A DNA stretch of 64,000 nucleotides, taken from NCBI GenBank assembly GCA_027490305.1, contig JAIXYI010000015.1, positions 51,783 to 115,782 of the forward strand, written 5' to 3'. Source of the DNA: Flavobacteriaceae bacterium (GTDB lineage Bacteria; Bacteroidota; Bacteroidia; Flavobacteriales; Flavobacteriaceae). The position numbers and the translations under genes are program-made. Position 1 is the first letter of the stretch. Each line of letters starts with the position of its first letter. The notes below the pieces were generated by a model. It saw only the letters and a list, made by a program, of their open reading frames with translations, was not told the DNA's origin and did not search any database. This document shows positions 56,002-63,608 of this stretch, in pieces.

Positions 56002-57414
56002 ATGAAAATCAGATTTTTCTTCTTCCTCTTATTTGTTGCTGTTGGCCTAACCGCCTGCCACGATGACAGCGTATCATCGACGCCGGTTTCAGCCGCTTTT
56101 TCGGTGTCGTCGGTCAACCTCACCGATGCTGCTACCACCGTTCAGGTGCTGTTTTCGAAGCCTGCTCCCGAAGCTGGTTCGGTTAGTGTGACGTTTGTAA
56201 CCACCGGCGTAACCTATGGTCTTGATTTTACTACAAACCCCGTAGCAGCAGGTAACACTTTAGAGCTCTTTTTTGATAAAGGAGCTACTACGGCGTCATT
56301 TGTCTTTATGCGGCAGACGAATGCGATAGAGGGAGAGACGAAGCATGTGGTGTTTTCGATCGATGAAGTTTCGTTCGGTGCTGAACTTGGAGAGAATCCA
56401 ACCATACAACTGAATTATAACGAGACTGCATCACTTGGAGCGTCGTTGTCAGCGGAAACGGGAGGCCCTAATCAGCCTTATGCGGTCTATGTGGATTTTA
56501 GCAGCCGCCAGATGACATCGGCGGTCCGCACTTCCTGGGACTTAGGTTTCTATTCGGGGCCGGAGTTTCGGGTCATCCTGAATAATTCGGTGAAAATGTC
56601 TGCCAAATTACTGTCCACTAACAATATAGATGAGGTGCAGGCCATTGATGATACTATGGTTATCGGACAGGGTGGTGGAAACGCCAACCAAGTGGACCAT
56701 CCCGCCGGACTAATTGAAGGTACTACGATTGCCGCTATTTCGGAGAACGAGAATGAGAATTATGTATATCTGGTTAATCTGGGCAGTCAGCCGCTTGAAA
56801 CGGCACCTGCCATCGGCTCTGAGGGAACTGCCAGCGGCGGGCATCGGGGCTGGAAGAAAATACGTGTCCTAAGGAGTGGGAATGACTACCGGCTACAGTA
56901 TGCAGATGTTGGCGCCACGACACACCAGGAGGCTATTATCAGTAAGAATACAGCGTTCAACTTTACTTTTTTCAGCCTGCTTGGCAGTCAAAGTGTGGCG
57001 ATAGAGCCCCAACGGAATCAATGGGATGTATGTTTCACTACCTTCACCAATCTTGTCAATTTTGGAAGTGGCATGGTGCCTTACCATTATGCTGATTTTG
57101 TGACGACTAACACGAAGGGGGGCGCACGGGCGTACCAGGTTTTGCAATCGGACGCGGCCTACGATACATTTACACTTGCGCAGGTAGACGAAGGCGCCTT
57201 TACAAATGACCAACGTAACATTGGTTCTAATTGGAGAGGGACCAGCGTCATGGGAGCGGGTGGCGTACCGGTTTCACAGTTCGTCTTGAGGACCGATCGA
57301 TTTTACGTAGTGAAAGATCCAGCGGGCAATGTCTATAAAATAAGGTTCACGGGAGGTGCCAACCAGACAGGGGAACGCGGTTACCCGACGTTTGAGTATG
57401 CCCTGTTGCGATAA
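56002..57414 (+). CDS. HmuY-family heme-binding surface lipoprotein
   Basis: 470 residues with lipobox Cys19 (VGLTAC) followed by HDD. Residues about 30-135 form a Calx-beta or Ig-like N-terminal part. From about 155 on comes the HmuY domain: PYAVYVDFSSRQMTSAVRTS, WDLGFYSGPEFRVILNNS, WDVCFTTFTNLVNFGSG and YHYADFVTTNTKGGARAYQV. HmuY proteins capture heme outside the cell and pass it to the partner receptor. Longer than classical HmuY (about 220 residues) because of the N-terminal addition and an insert. Confidence 0.85.
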   Translation: MKIRFFFFLLFVAVGLTACHDDSVSSTPVSAAFSVSSVNLTDAATTVQVLFSKPAPEAGSVSVTFVTTGVTYGLDFTTNPVAAGNTLELFFDKGATTASFVFMRQTNAIEGETKHVVFSIDEVSFGAELGENPTIQLNYNETASLGASLSAETGGPNQPYAVYVDFSSRQMTSAVRTSWDLGFYSGPEFRVILNNSVKMSAKLLSTNNIDEVQAIDDTMVIGQGGGNANQVDHPAGLIEGTTIAAISENENENYVYLVNLGSQPLETAPAIGSEGTASGGHRGWKKIRVLRSGNDYRLQYADVGATTHQEAIISKNTAFNFTFFSLLGSQSVAIEPQRNQWDVCFTTFTNLVNFGSGMVPYHYADFVTTNTKGGARAYQVLQSDAAYDTFTLAQVDEGAFTNDQRNIGSNWRGTSVMGAGGVPVSQFVLRTDRFYVVKDPAGNVYKIRFTGGANQTGERGYPTFEYALLR

Positions 57415-57444
57415 CTAAACGTTACGTCTTTGTTTTTGGTTTTG

Positions 57445-57478
57445 GAAGGTCCCTGTTCGCGGGGACTTTCTTTTTTCT
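57445..57478 (+). terminator. Terminator of the heme operon
   Basis: GAAGGTCCC and GGGGACTTTC form a stem with a TGTTCG-type loop (one G-U), followed by TTTTTT. Confidence 0.87.
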
Positions 57479-57492
57479 AATCCATTAACGGT

Positions 57493-57574
57493 GGGGTCGC
57501 GTCAGGAATTGAAGCGGCAGTCCGGAGGTATGAGGTCCGAAATCGCCGATGACCATAGCGGACAGCCCGGCCCG
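57493..57574 (-). repeat. GC-rich dispersed repeat, shortened copy E
   Basis: About 80 bp. Minus-strand reading starts CGGGCCGGGCTGTCCGCTAT and ends with GACTGCCGCTTCAAT. The two ends match the family but the central arms are missing or degraded. Lies between the heme operon terminator and the MarC gene. Confidence 0.6.
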
Positions 57575-57634
57575 AGGCAGTAGTTTGTGGCGCTTTCATG
57601 TTGCGTTCCACCGAGGTAGACGCCTAAACAAACC

Positions 57635-58267
57635 TTACCCGGGGAAGTTATCTTTGATAATGCTGACGATGGCGCTGGTGATGTATTGGATTCCAATGGC
57701 GACTACAATGAACCCCACGATGCGGGAGATGGCGACGATACCGGAGGCGCCCAGTATCCGCGACAAATAATGCGCGCTGCGCAGCATTACGAAAATGACG
57801 AGTGCCACGGCAAGAATAGCGCCGATTGACCACAGGGCGTCGCGAGTGTCATGGTGTTCCTGGTAGTAGGCGATCAAAAGTGAGATCGAACCCGGGCCGG
57901 CGAGCATCGGCATCGCCAGTGGTGTAAGCGCAATGTCATTGCGACGCTGTACGTCTTCTTCCACCTCTTTATTGATACCACGCCTGCGGCTGAATTTCCC
58001 CGACAGAAGCGAAAATCCGGAACTTAGGATCATGAGTCCGCCCGCAATGCGCAGCGCCTCGATACTAATCCCGAAAAACGTGAGCACATATTTACCGGCA
58101 AAAAAGGCTATGATAAGAATGATGGCGACGTCGATAGCTGTCCATAGCGAAATCCGCGAGCGCTCGGCCTTGCTGTCGTTCTGCGTAAGCCCAACGAAAA
58201 TAGGCACCGTCCCGATCGGGTTCAAGACAGAGAAAAGCGCGGCGAAGAGATAGATAAAAACGTCCAT
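57635..58267 (-). CDS. MarC-family inner membrane protein
   Basis: 210 residues from ATG 58267 (MDVFIYLFAALFSVLNPIGT). Six hydrophobic segments and the family motifs NPIGTVPIFVGLT and PLAMPMLAGPGSISLLI. The family (UPF0056) is widespread. A link to antibiotic resistance was once proposed and later doubted; its function is unknown. Confidence 0.92.
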   Translation of the reverse strand: MDVFIYLFAALFSVLNPIGTVPIFVGLTQNDSKAERSRISLWTAIDVAIILIIAFFAGKYVLTFFGISIEALRIAGGLMILSSGFSLLSGKFSRRRGINKEVEEDVQRRNDIALTPLAMPMLAGPGSISLLIAYYQEHHDTRDALWSIGAILAVALVIFVMLRSAHYLSRILGASGIVAISRIVGFIVVAIGIQYITSAIVSIIKDNFPG

Positions 58268-58276
58268 TTTTTTTTG

Positions 58277-58284
58277 CAAAGGTA
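58277..58284 (-). promoter_or_regulatory. -7 element of the marC-like gene
   Basis: Minus-strand TACCTTTG ending 9 nt before the ATG; near-leaderless. Confidence 0.5.
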
Positions 58285-58337
58285 GTCCGGCGTGTCGCCG
58301 GATGTCGTTAGGGATTTATTAAAGATAGGTAATTAAG

Positions 58338-58760
58338 TTGGAAGTTCGGAAGTTGGGAGGATCGGAAGATCGGAAGAAACGGGAGGACTTGATCCAACCT
58401 GAAAGGTTTTTTTCACCTTGTAGGTTTTAGTGTTGGATTGGGAAGTCTGAGAGTGAAAGTCAAAAGTCCGGAAGTTTGGAAGTTCGGAAGTTTGGAAGTT
58501 CGGAAGTTGGGGAGATAGGAAGATCGGAAGAAACGGGAGGGCTTGATCCAACCTGCAAGGTTTTTTTCAACCTTGTAGGTTTTCGTGTTGGATTTGGGAA
58601 GTCCGAGAGTATGAAAGTAGAAAGTCAAAAGTCCGGAAGTTTGGAAGTTCGGAAGTTGGGAAGATCGGAAGATCGGAAGAAACGGGAGGACTTGATTCAA
58701 CCTGCAAGGTTTTTTTTACCTTGTAGGTGTTAGTTGGATTGGGAAGTCAAAATTCAAAAT
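58338..58760. repeat. Tandem array of three ~150-bp units with hairpins
   Basis: Anchored on GGAAGAAACGGGAGG at 58372, 58526 and 58675, so the period is about 149-154 bp. Each unit has GGAAGTTCGGAAGTT-type micro-repeats, then GATCGGAAGAAACGGGAGG, TTGATCCAACCT (TTGATTCAACCT in unit 3), a palindrome AACCTGCAAGG..CCTTGTAGGTT (58396-58426, 58550-58581, 58699-58729) with a T-run in the loop, and TTGGATTGGGAAGTC. The gap 58268-58877 (610 nt) holds this array, a GAAAGTCC micro-repeat (58767-58803), an ACTAACC-type minisatellite (58803-58857) and a weak -7; no gene. Confidence 0.88.
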
Positions 58761-58802
58761 TCAAAAGTCGGAAAGTCCGAAAGTCCGAAAGATTAGAAGT
58801 CC

Positions 58803-58857
58803 AGACACCAACCACCAACGACTGACTACCGACCACTAACCACTAACTCCTAACCCC
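58803..58857. repeat. Degenerate ACTAACC/GACTACC minisatellite
   Basis: A run of CCAACCACC, GACTGACTACC and CACTAACC words, close in style to the one in front of carA. It ends about 20 nt before the start of the CoA-binding protein gene; TACCTTTA at 58866-58873 may be that gene's -7. Confidence 0.6.
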
Positions 58858-58877
58858 TTTTTCCCTACCTTTACTAT

Positions 58878-59243
58878 ATGACAGCCAAGAAAACCCTCAT
58901 ATTAGGCGCTTCCGAAAATCCAGACCGTTATTCGTATCGGGCGTTGAACAGCCTGGTGCGGCAAGAACATCCCGTGGTGGCCGTCGGTCTGAGGGAAGGG
59001 CGTGTGGCAGGCGTCGACATCCTTCGTGCGCCGGCGCCGTTCACCGACATTGATACGGTTACGCTTTACCTCAATCCGAAAAACCAGGAACCGTATTACG
59101 ACTACATCCTGTCGTTGCGTCCGAAGCGGGTGGTGTTCAATCCGGGCACCGAGAACCCGGCACTTATGTCGATTCTCCGCGAAAACGGTATTGTTCCGGA
59201 GGTAGCCTGCACATTAGTGTTGCTGGCGACAGGGCAATACTGA
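58878..59243 (+). CDS. CoA-binding domain protein (YccU-like)
   Basis: 121 residues, a single Rossmann-type CoA-binding domain: KKTLILGASENPDRYSYRAL, then NSLVRQEHPVVAVGLREG and TLYLNPKNQEPYYDYILSLR, VVFNPGTENP. Small stand-alone proteins of this family bind CoA; the physiological role is unknown. Confidence 0.88.
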   Translation: MTAKKTLILGASENPDRYSYRALNSLVRQEHPVVAVGLREGRVAGVDILRAPAPFTDIDTVTLYLNPKNQEPYYDYILSLRPKRVVFNPGTENPALMSILRENGIVPEVACTLVLLATGQY

Positions 59244-59349
59244 TACGATACGTATCGATTGTAAATTAGATTGTTGATATATTTTATATCATTTAACACC
59301 TCCCGCCTTGCGCGTCCGGCGTCGCCTTTTTACCTTTCGGGAAAAAGAA

Positions 59350-60426
59350 ATGGAAGAGGAGAGTAGCTATATCAAAGGGCGTGGTGCGCAGATGAACACC
59401 CACAACCGTTTCTTTGCGCAGTCGTATGAACTCCGCGACGACTTCCTCGAACATTGCCGCCTGGAAGGTGACAAGGCCGATGACAACCGAACGCAATACC
59501 TCGAAGTATTCCCGAAAACAGTGGTCAACCGCGTTGACAGTCCGGATGTCGGTCTCGAGTATTCCCTCAACCCTTACCAGGGCTGCGAACACGGTTGTAT
59601 CTACTGCTACGCCCGTAACAGCCATGAGTATTGGGGATACAGCGCCGGACTCGACTTCGAGCGCCGTATACTGGTCAAGAAGAATGCCCCGCAGTTATTA
59701 GAAGAAAAACTCAAGAGCCGCAACTGGACCGCCCACACCATCGTGCTGTCGGGTAATACCGATTGCTACCAGCCCGCCGAGAAGAAATTCAGGCTCACGC
59801 GCCAATGTCTCGAGGTGTTTCTGAAATACCGGCATCCCGTTGGCATCATCACCAAAAACGCCCTGATCGCCCGCGACATGGACCTGGTGACGGAGCTAGC
59901 CGCGCACCGCCTGATTGGCGTCAACCTCTCCATTACCTCACTATCAGAGAAAACACGGCAGATTCTCGAACCCCGGACGGCGACTATCCAAAAGCGGCTC
60001 GACACAGTGCGGATGTTGTCGGAGGCCGGCGTGCCGGTCAATGTCATGATGGCGCCGCTGATTCCGGGCATCAACAGCCATGAAGTATTGCCCCTGGCGA
60101 AAGCCGCCGCCGATGCAGGCGCGGTTTCAGTGGCCTATACGGTGGTGCGGCTTAACGGCGCCATCGGTGAGATCTTCAGCGACTGGATCCGAAAAGCAAT
60201 GCCCGACCGGGCCGAGAAAGTGCTCAGCCAAATAAAGGAATGCCACGGCGGTAACCTAAACGACAGCCGCTGGGGCGAACGGATGCGCGGTGAGGGGAAT
60301 TTTGCCCAGATGATGCGGTCGCAGGTGCAACTCGCGCGCAAAAAGTTCTTTGAAGGGCGTGCGTTTCCGGAGCTGAACCATGCACTTTTCCAGTCGTATA
60401 AAGACGGGCAGTTGCGGTTGTTTTAA
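59350..60426 (+). CDS. Radical SAM protein, PA0069/SplB-like family
   Basis: 358 residues from ATG 59350 (MEEESSYIKGRGAQMN). The [4Fe-4S] motif is CEHGCIYCYA (CxxxCxxC) within NPYQGCEHGCIYCYARNSHE; further motifs SGNTDCYQPAEKKFRLTRQ and MMAPLIPGINSHEV. This is the PA0069-type family, related to spore photoproduct lyase by region but of unknown reaction. A -7-like TACCTTTC lies 12 nt upstream. Confidence 0.9.
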   Translation: MEEESSYIKGRGAQMNTHNRFFAQSYELRDDFLEHCRLEGDKADDNRTQYLEVFPKTVVNRVDSPDVGLEYSLNPYQGCEHGCIYCYARNSHEYWGYSAGLDFERRILVKKNAPQLLEEKLKSRNWTAHTIVLSGNTDCYQPAEKKFRLTRQCLEVFLKYRHPVGIITKNALIARDMDLVTELAAHRLIGVNLSITSLSEKTRQILEPRTATIQKRLDTVRMLSEAGVPVNVMMAPLIPGINSHEVLPLAKAAADAGAVSVAYTVVRLNGAIGEIFSDWIRKAMPDRAEKVLSQIKECHGGNLNDSRWGERMRGEGNFAQMMRSQVQLARKKFFEGRAFPELNHALFQSYKDGQLRLF

Positions 60427-61026
60427 TCAATCGCGCCGGACGCGTAGAATGATCTTTTTGTTAAACAGGTTTTTAAGGTCCTGACGCGCTATGTTAACCA
60501 CGTCTTTCTGGTAAGGCGAGTCAACCAGCTTCCTCAAGCCGCTTCGCATCGTGCTTTCGTATTCGTTCATAACTAATTGTATCGAATCCGGTTGGGTGCC
60601 AATCACTTTGACAAGCGTATAGCCCGCCCCCTCGACCTTGAAGTCATAAACGTCGCCCTTTTTTGGTTTTGCGATGTAGTCAGACGAGTCTATCTTTTCG
60701 TTATGGGAATCAATGATTCCAACAACGATCAGTGCGGCGATCACGCCAAGTCCGCTGAATGTCCAAAGCGGATTTTTTATGTCTTTTTGATGATGATAAT
60801 ATCGATTTTGGACATCGCGGCCCCAGAACGCAAAGGGGAGATGCTGTTTGCAGTGCTCGCACTCGGTAAAGCGTTTTCGTTTGTAAGGAAACAGCGGAAT
60901 CCAGAAGATGTGCGCATATACGGTTTGTACGCGCATTCGTAACGTGTTCTGGCTATCGCAGTTCGCGCAGCGATCAGGAATGATCCGAGAGAAAATGTCG
61001 GTCGAATTATATCCGTAGATAATCAT
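60427..61026 (-). CDS. Zinc-ribbon membrane protein of unknown function
   Basis: 199 residues from ATG 61026 (MIIYGYNSTDIFSRIIPD). Two CxxC knuckles, CANC (about 19-22) and CEHC (about 56-59), make a zinc ribbon. One hydrophobic segment (about 92-107; FSGLGVIAALIVVGIID) follows, then a C-terminal soluble domain (KPKKGDVYDFKVEGAGYTLV). Function not known. It ends right beside the radical SAM gene, convergent. Confidence 0.72.
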   Translation of the reverse strand: MIIYGYNSTDIFSRIIPDRCANCDSQNTLRMRVQTVYAHIFWIPLFPYKRKRFTECEHCKQHLPFAFWGRDVQNRYYHHQKDIKNPLWTFSGLGVIAALIVVGIIDSHNEKIDSSDYIAKPKKGDVYDFKVEGAGYTLVKVIGTQPDSIQLVMNEYESTMRSGLRKLVDSPYQKDVVNIARQDLKNLFNKKIILRVRRD

Positions 61027-61066
61027 GGGTATATACAATAATGGTTAGTTGGAATAAATGAGCAGG

Positions 61067-62536
61067 CTAAAACGTAGTAGGTTGTTGAGCAGGTTTCGCG
61101 ATCACCCAAAGTCCCAAAAACGTCAACAACCCATTCACGATAATAATCTCCTCTGCGAATACGTATCCGTTAGGCCAGGGCGCCGTCTGGATGAAATACG
61201 TCACTACAGGCGCCACCAAACACACCACCGGCACCCATCGGTCACGCACGGTTTTGGTTTTCATCAGCAATCCGAACGCGTAAAGTCCGAGCAGGGGCCC
61301 ATACGTATACCCCGCAATCAGGAAAATCATATCCACCACCGCCTTGTTGTTCACGGCGAAAAACACCATAATAGCCAGGAACATAAAAAACGAAAAAGCG
61401 ATATGGACGAAGTGGCGCGTGCGTACCGTCTTGCCGGTCGCCGGTTTCTTATCCATCTGGAGGAAATCGACGCAGAAAGACGTCGTTAGGGCGGTAAGTG
61501 CCGAATCGGTCGTGGCGAACGTAGCCGCCGTCAGGCCAAGAAGAAAGACGACGGCCGCGGCACCCTTGAAGTGGTTGAACGCGATTTCCGGGAATAGGAA
61601 ATCGGTATTTTCAGGTACGGCCACACCATTCCGTTCCGCATACATATATAACATGGCGCCCACGCACAGGAAGAAAAGCACCACAAACACGAAAATACCC
61701 GTGAAGACCAGCATGTTCTTTTGTGCTTCGCCAATCGTTTTACAGCTGAGGTTCTTTTGCATCAGGTCCTGGTCGAGGCCTACCATCGCCAGTGTCACGA
61801 AGATGCCGCCCAACAACTGTTTCGGGAAAAAAGTACCTTTCATCGCATCGTCAAAGAAAAAGACACGCGAGTAATTACTTTCCTTGACCGCCTCAAACGC
61901 CTGTGGCAGCGTCAGGTTCAGTTGTTCACACACGAAGTAGATCGTAAAAATAACCGACGCTACAAGGAAGACGGTCTGTAGGGTATCCGTGAGGATAATC
62001 GTCTTCAGTCCGCTTCGATACGTATACGCGAAAATCAGTCCCAGTGAGCCCAGTACCGTCACCCAAAACGGCACGCCGAGGTCGTCGAATACGTAGTGCT
62101 GCAGCACCAATACCACCAGATACAGCCGCGCAGCCGAACCGAGGGTGCGGCTGACCAGGAAAATAGTCGACGCCGTTTTATACGAAACGATCCCCAGCCG
62201 TTTTTCGATATACTCATATATAGAGGTGAGGTTCATGCGGTAATACAACGGCAGCAATACCTTGGCAATCAGGATAAATCCGATGGCATTGCCCAGCACG
62301 AACTGGAAATACTTGAACTGCACCTCCGGGTTGCCCACCTTGCCCGGCACCGATATAAAGGTCACACCCGACAGCGCCGTGCCAATCATACCGAACGCCA
62401 CCAGATACCACTTCGAGTTTTTATTGGCCTTGAAAAAAGTGTCATTGTCGCCGCCCTTACGGCTGGTGAACCACGAAACGAAGAACAGCAGTCCGAAATA
62501 CACAACAATAATCGACAGGATAACGGTAGACGACAT
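61067..62536 (-). CDS. Sodium:solute symporter (SSS family)
   Basis: 489 residues with about 13 hydrophobic segments. Seen: FVSWFTSRKGGDNDTFFKAN, the Na+-site region GMIGTALSGVTFISVPGKVG, GLDQDLMQKNLSC, and LLGLTAATFATTDSALTALT. The substrate (sugar, sialic acid, iodide-like anion and so on) cannot be told. The -7 candidate TATCTTTC (minus strand, 62551-62558) has one mismatch. Confidence 0.92.
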   Translation of the reverse strand: MSSTVILSIIVVYFGLLFFVSWFTSRKGGDNDTFFKANKNSKWYLVAFGMIGTALSGVTFISVPGKVGNPEVQFKYFQFVLGNAIGFILIAKVLLPLYYRMNLTSIYEYIEKRLGIVSYKTASTIFLVSRTLGSAARLYLVVLVLQHYVFDDLGVPFWVTVLGSLGLIFAYTYRSGLKTIILTDTLQTVFLVASVIFTIYFVCEQLNLTLPQAFEAVKESNYSRVFFFDDAMKGTFFPKQLLGGIFVTLAMVGLDQDLMQKNLSCKTIGEAQKNMLVFTGIFVFVVLFFLCVGAMLYMYAERNGVAVPENTDFLFPEIAFNHFKGAAAVVFLLGLTAATFATTDSALTALTTSFCVDFLQMDKKPATGKTVRTRHFVHIAFSFFMFLAIMVFFAVNNKAVVDMIFLIAGYTYGPLLGLYAFGLLMKTKTVRDRWVPVVCLVAPVVTYFIQTAPWPNGYVFAEEIIIVNGLLTFLGLWVIAKPAQQPTTF

Positions 62537-62664
62537 AGTGGATTTTTGGGGAAAGATAGTAAATAGGGAGTAACTGAGAAAAGGAGAGGGGAGAGAGGAG
62601 AGAAGAAAGAGGAGAGAAGTTCGTCCAACCTCTTGCCCCCTTTTTTCTGACGCCTATCTCCTTT

Positions 62665-62798
62665 TTAACAAAAGCTACGGTTTTCCCGTAAAATGGTGTC
62701 GCGCGGAATTTGTATTTTGGCCTTAGGGGAGGGGCCGAATGCGACCCTTACGAAATCCGCCGGAGATAGCGGTACGGGAAAACCGCATGAATTGTTAA
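62665..62798. repeat. Terminal-inverted-repeat element, copy 2
   Basis: 134 bp. TACGGTTTTCCCGTA at 62676-62690 opposes TACGGGAAAACCG at 62773-62785 (13 bp exact), with outer TTAACAA/TTGTTAA also paired. The interior GGAATTTGTATTTT, CCTTAGGGGAGGGGC and CCCTTACGAAA parallels the copy at 26191-26323 in the same orientation. The gap 62537-63608 (about 1.07 kb) holds GAGAGGAGA-type low-complexity sequence (62575-62625), this element, a minisatellite, GC-rich repeat D and the rRNA promoters; no protein gene. Confidence 0.85.
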
Positions 62799-62904
62799 AG
62801 TTTAGGGTCGAGGGTCAAGAGTCCGAATCAAGATGTAAGACCGTTACAACATAGTTGAATTCTTATGCTCCTATCTCCTGCCTCCTAACTCCAATCATAC
62901 TCCG

Positions 62905-62957
62905 TCCTGCTTCTGCCCACTGCCAACCGCCCACTGCCCACTGCCTACTGCCTACTT
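62905..62957. repeat. CTGCCCACTGCCTACTG minisatellite
   Basis: Degenerate copies of CTGCCCACTGC and CTGCCTACTG followed by TTCAAAAGGGCG. The inverse of the same series (CGCCTTTTCAGTAGGCAGT) adjoins GC-rich copy C near 51538-51582, so the minisatellite and the GC-rich repeat travel together at two sites. Confidence 0.7.
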
Positions 62958-63010
62958 CAAAAGGGCGTGCCGGCGCATCATCCTCCTTCCCCCAACCTAT
63001 ATAAGGTCGC

Positions 63011-63150
63011 CGTCGGGCGCTTTGCTCTAGCTTTTGCCCACCGGTCGGGTTTTGCAGCCTTGCCCTTTCGGCTTCCGTTGGTCGCCGGGGCGTCGGGCAA
63101 AACCGCGTCCGGCGGGTCAAAAGGCTGCCGCGTCGCTCCCTCACGCGGAT
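63011..63150 (+). repeat. GC-rich dispersed repeat, copy D
   Basis: Begins GTCGGGCGCTTTGCTCTAGC, contains CGGGTTTTGCA and CGGGCAAAACCGCG arms, GGTCGCCG, and ends AAAAGGCTGCCGCGTCGCTC. Same order of blocks as copies A-C. It lies about 80 nt before the first rRNA promoter. Confidence 0.8.
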
Positions 63151-63230
63151 ATCCCAGGATTTTAACATATTGCTAATGTTCTCATAACCCGTGTTTTTGG
63201 TTAAAACCTGAAAAAACCTTCCCCCAAAAG

Positions 63231-63261
63231 TTTGGAAAGCCGGAAAAGTGGTCTACTTTTG
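63231..63261 (+). promoter_or_regulatory. rRNA promoter P1
   Basis: TTTG at 63231-63234, 19 nt, TACTTTTG at 63254-63261, then CACCCGC. A GCGCAAAGGTTCTTTG stretch (63274-63289) downstream may be a boxA-type antitermination signal. Confidence 0.85.
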
Positions 63262-63375
63262 CACCCGCAATAGCGCAAAGGTTCTTTGGTTTTATTGAAG
63301 AGGTGCTCGGGATTAGGTTTTGGGTACTGATAGACAGAGGGATAGAAAAATTACTAAATTTTTTTCTCTTGAAGT

Positions 63376-63406
63376 CTTGGAAAAGCGAAAAACAGTTGTA
63401 CTTTTG
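63376..63406 (+). promoter_or_regulatory. rRNA promoter P2
   Basis: CTTG at 63376-63379, 19 nt, TACTTTTG at 63399-63406, again followed by CACCCGC. It repeats P1 (TTGGAAA start, same -7 and discriminator) 145 nt downstream, about 200 nt before the mature 16S. Confidence 0.85.
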
Positions 63407-63608
63407 CACCCGCTTTGAGAGCGAAACGTTTAAAGAATCTTTTAATCTTATAATGTTTCAATCTTTAAATCGAAAAACAAGAAGACACGTTCATAGACAT
63501 ATTGGATTGACAGCACGTCTTACTTCGGTAAGACAAACATTAAGAGAGTAAGGTAAATCGGTGAGGTTTATTTTATTGCTAGCCTTGAGTCGAAAATATT
63601 TAAAAACT

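Noticed and set aside
58476..58733. Open frames through the tandem array on both strands
   Set aside because: They follow the repeat period and encode low-complexity text such as SSQLPNFQTS; these are by-products of the repeat.
58338..58760. CRISPR array
   Set aside because: Units are about 150 bp with internal similarity throughout; there are no short identical repeats with unique spacers and no cas genes.
63303..63551. Open frame of 82 codons in the rRNA leader
   Set aside because: It spans promoter P2 and the 16S leader, so the coding sense is accidental.
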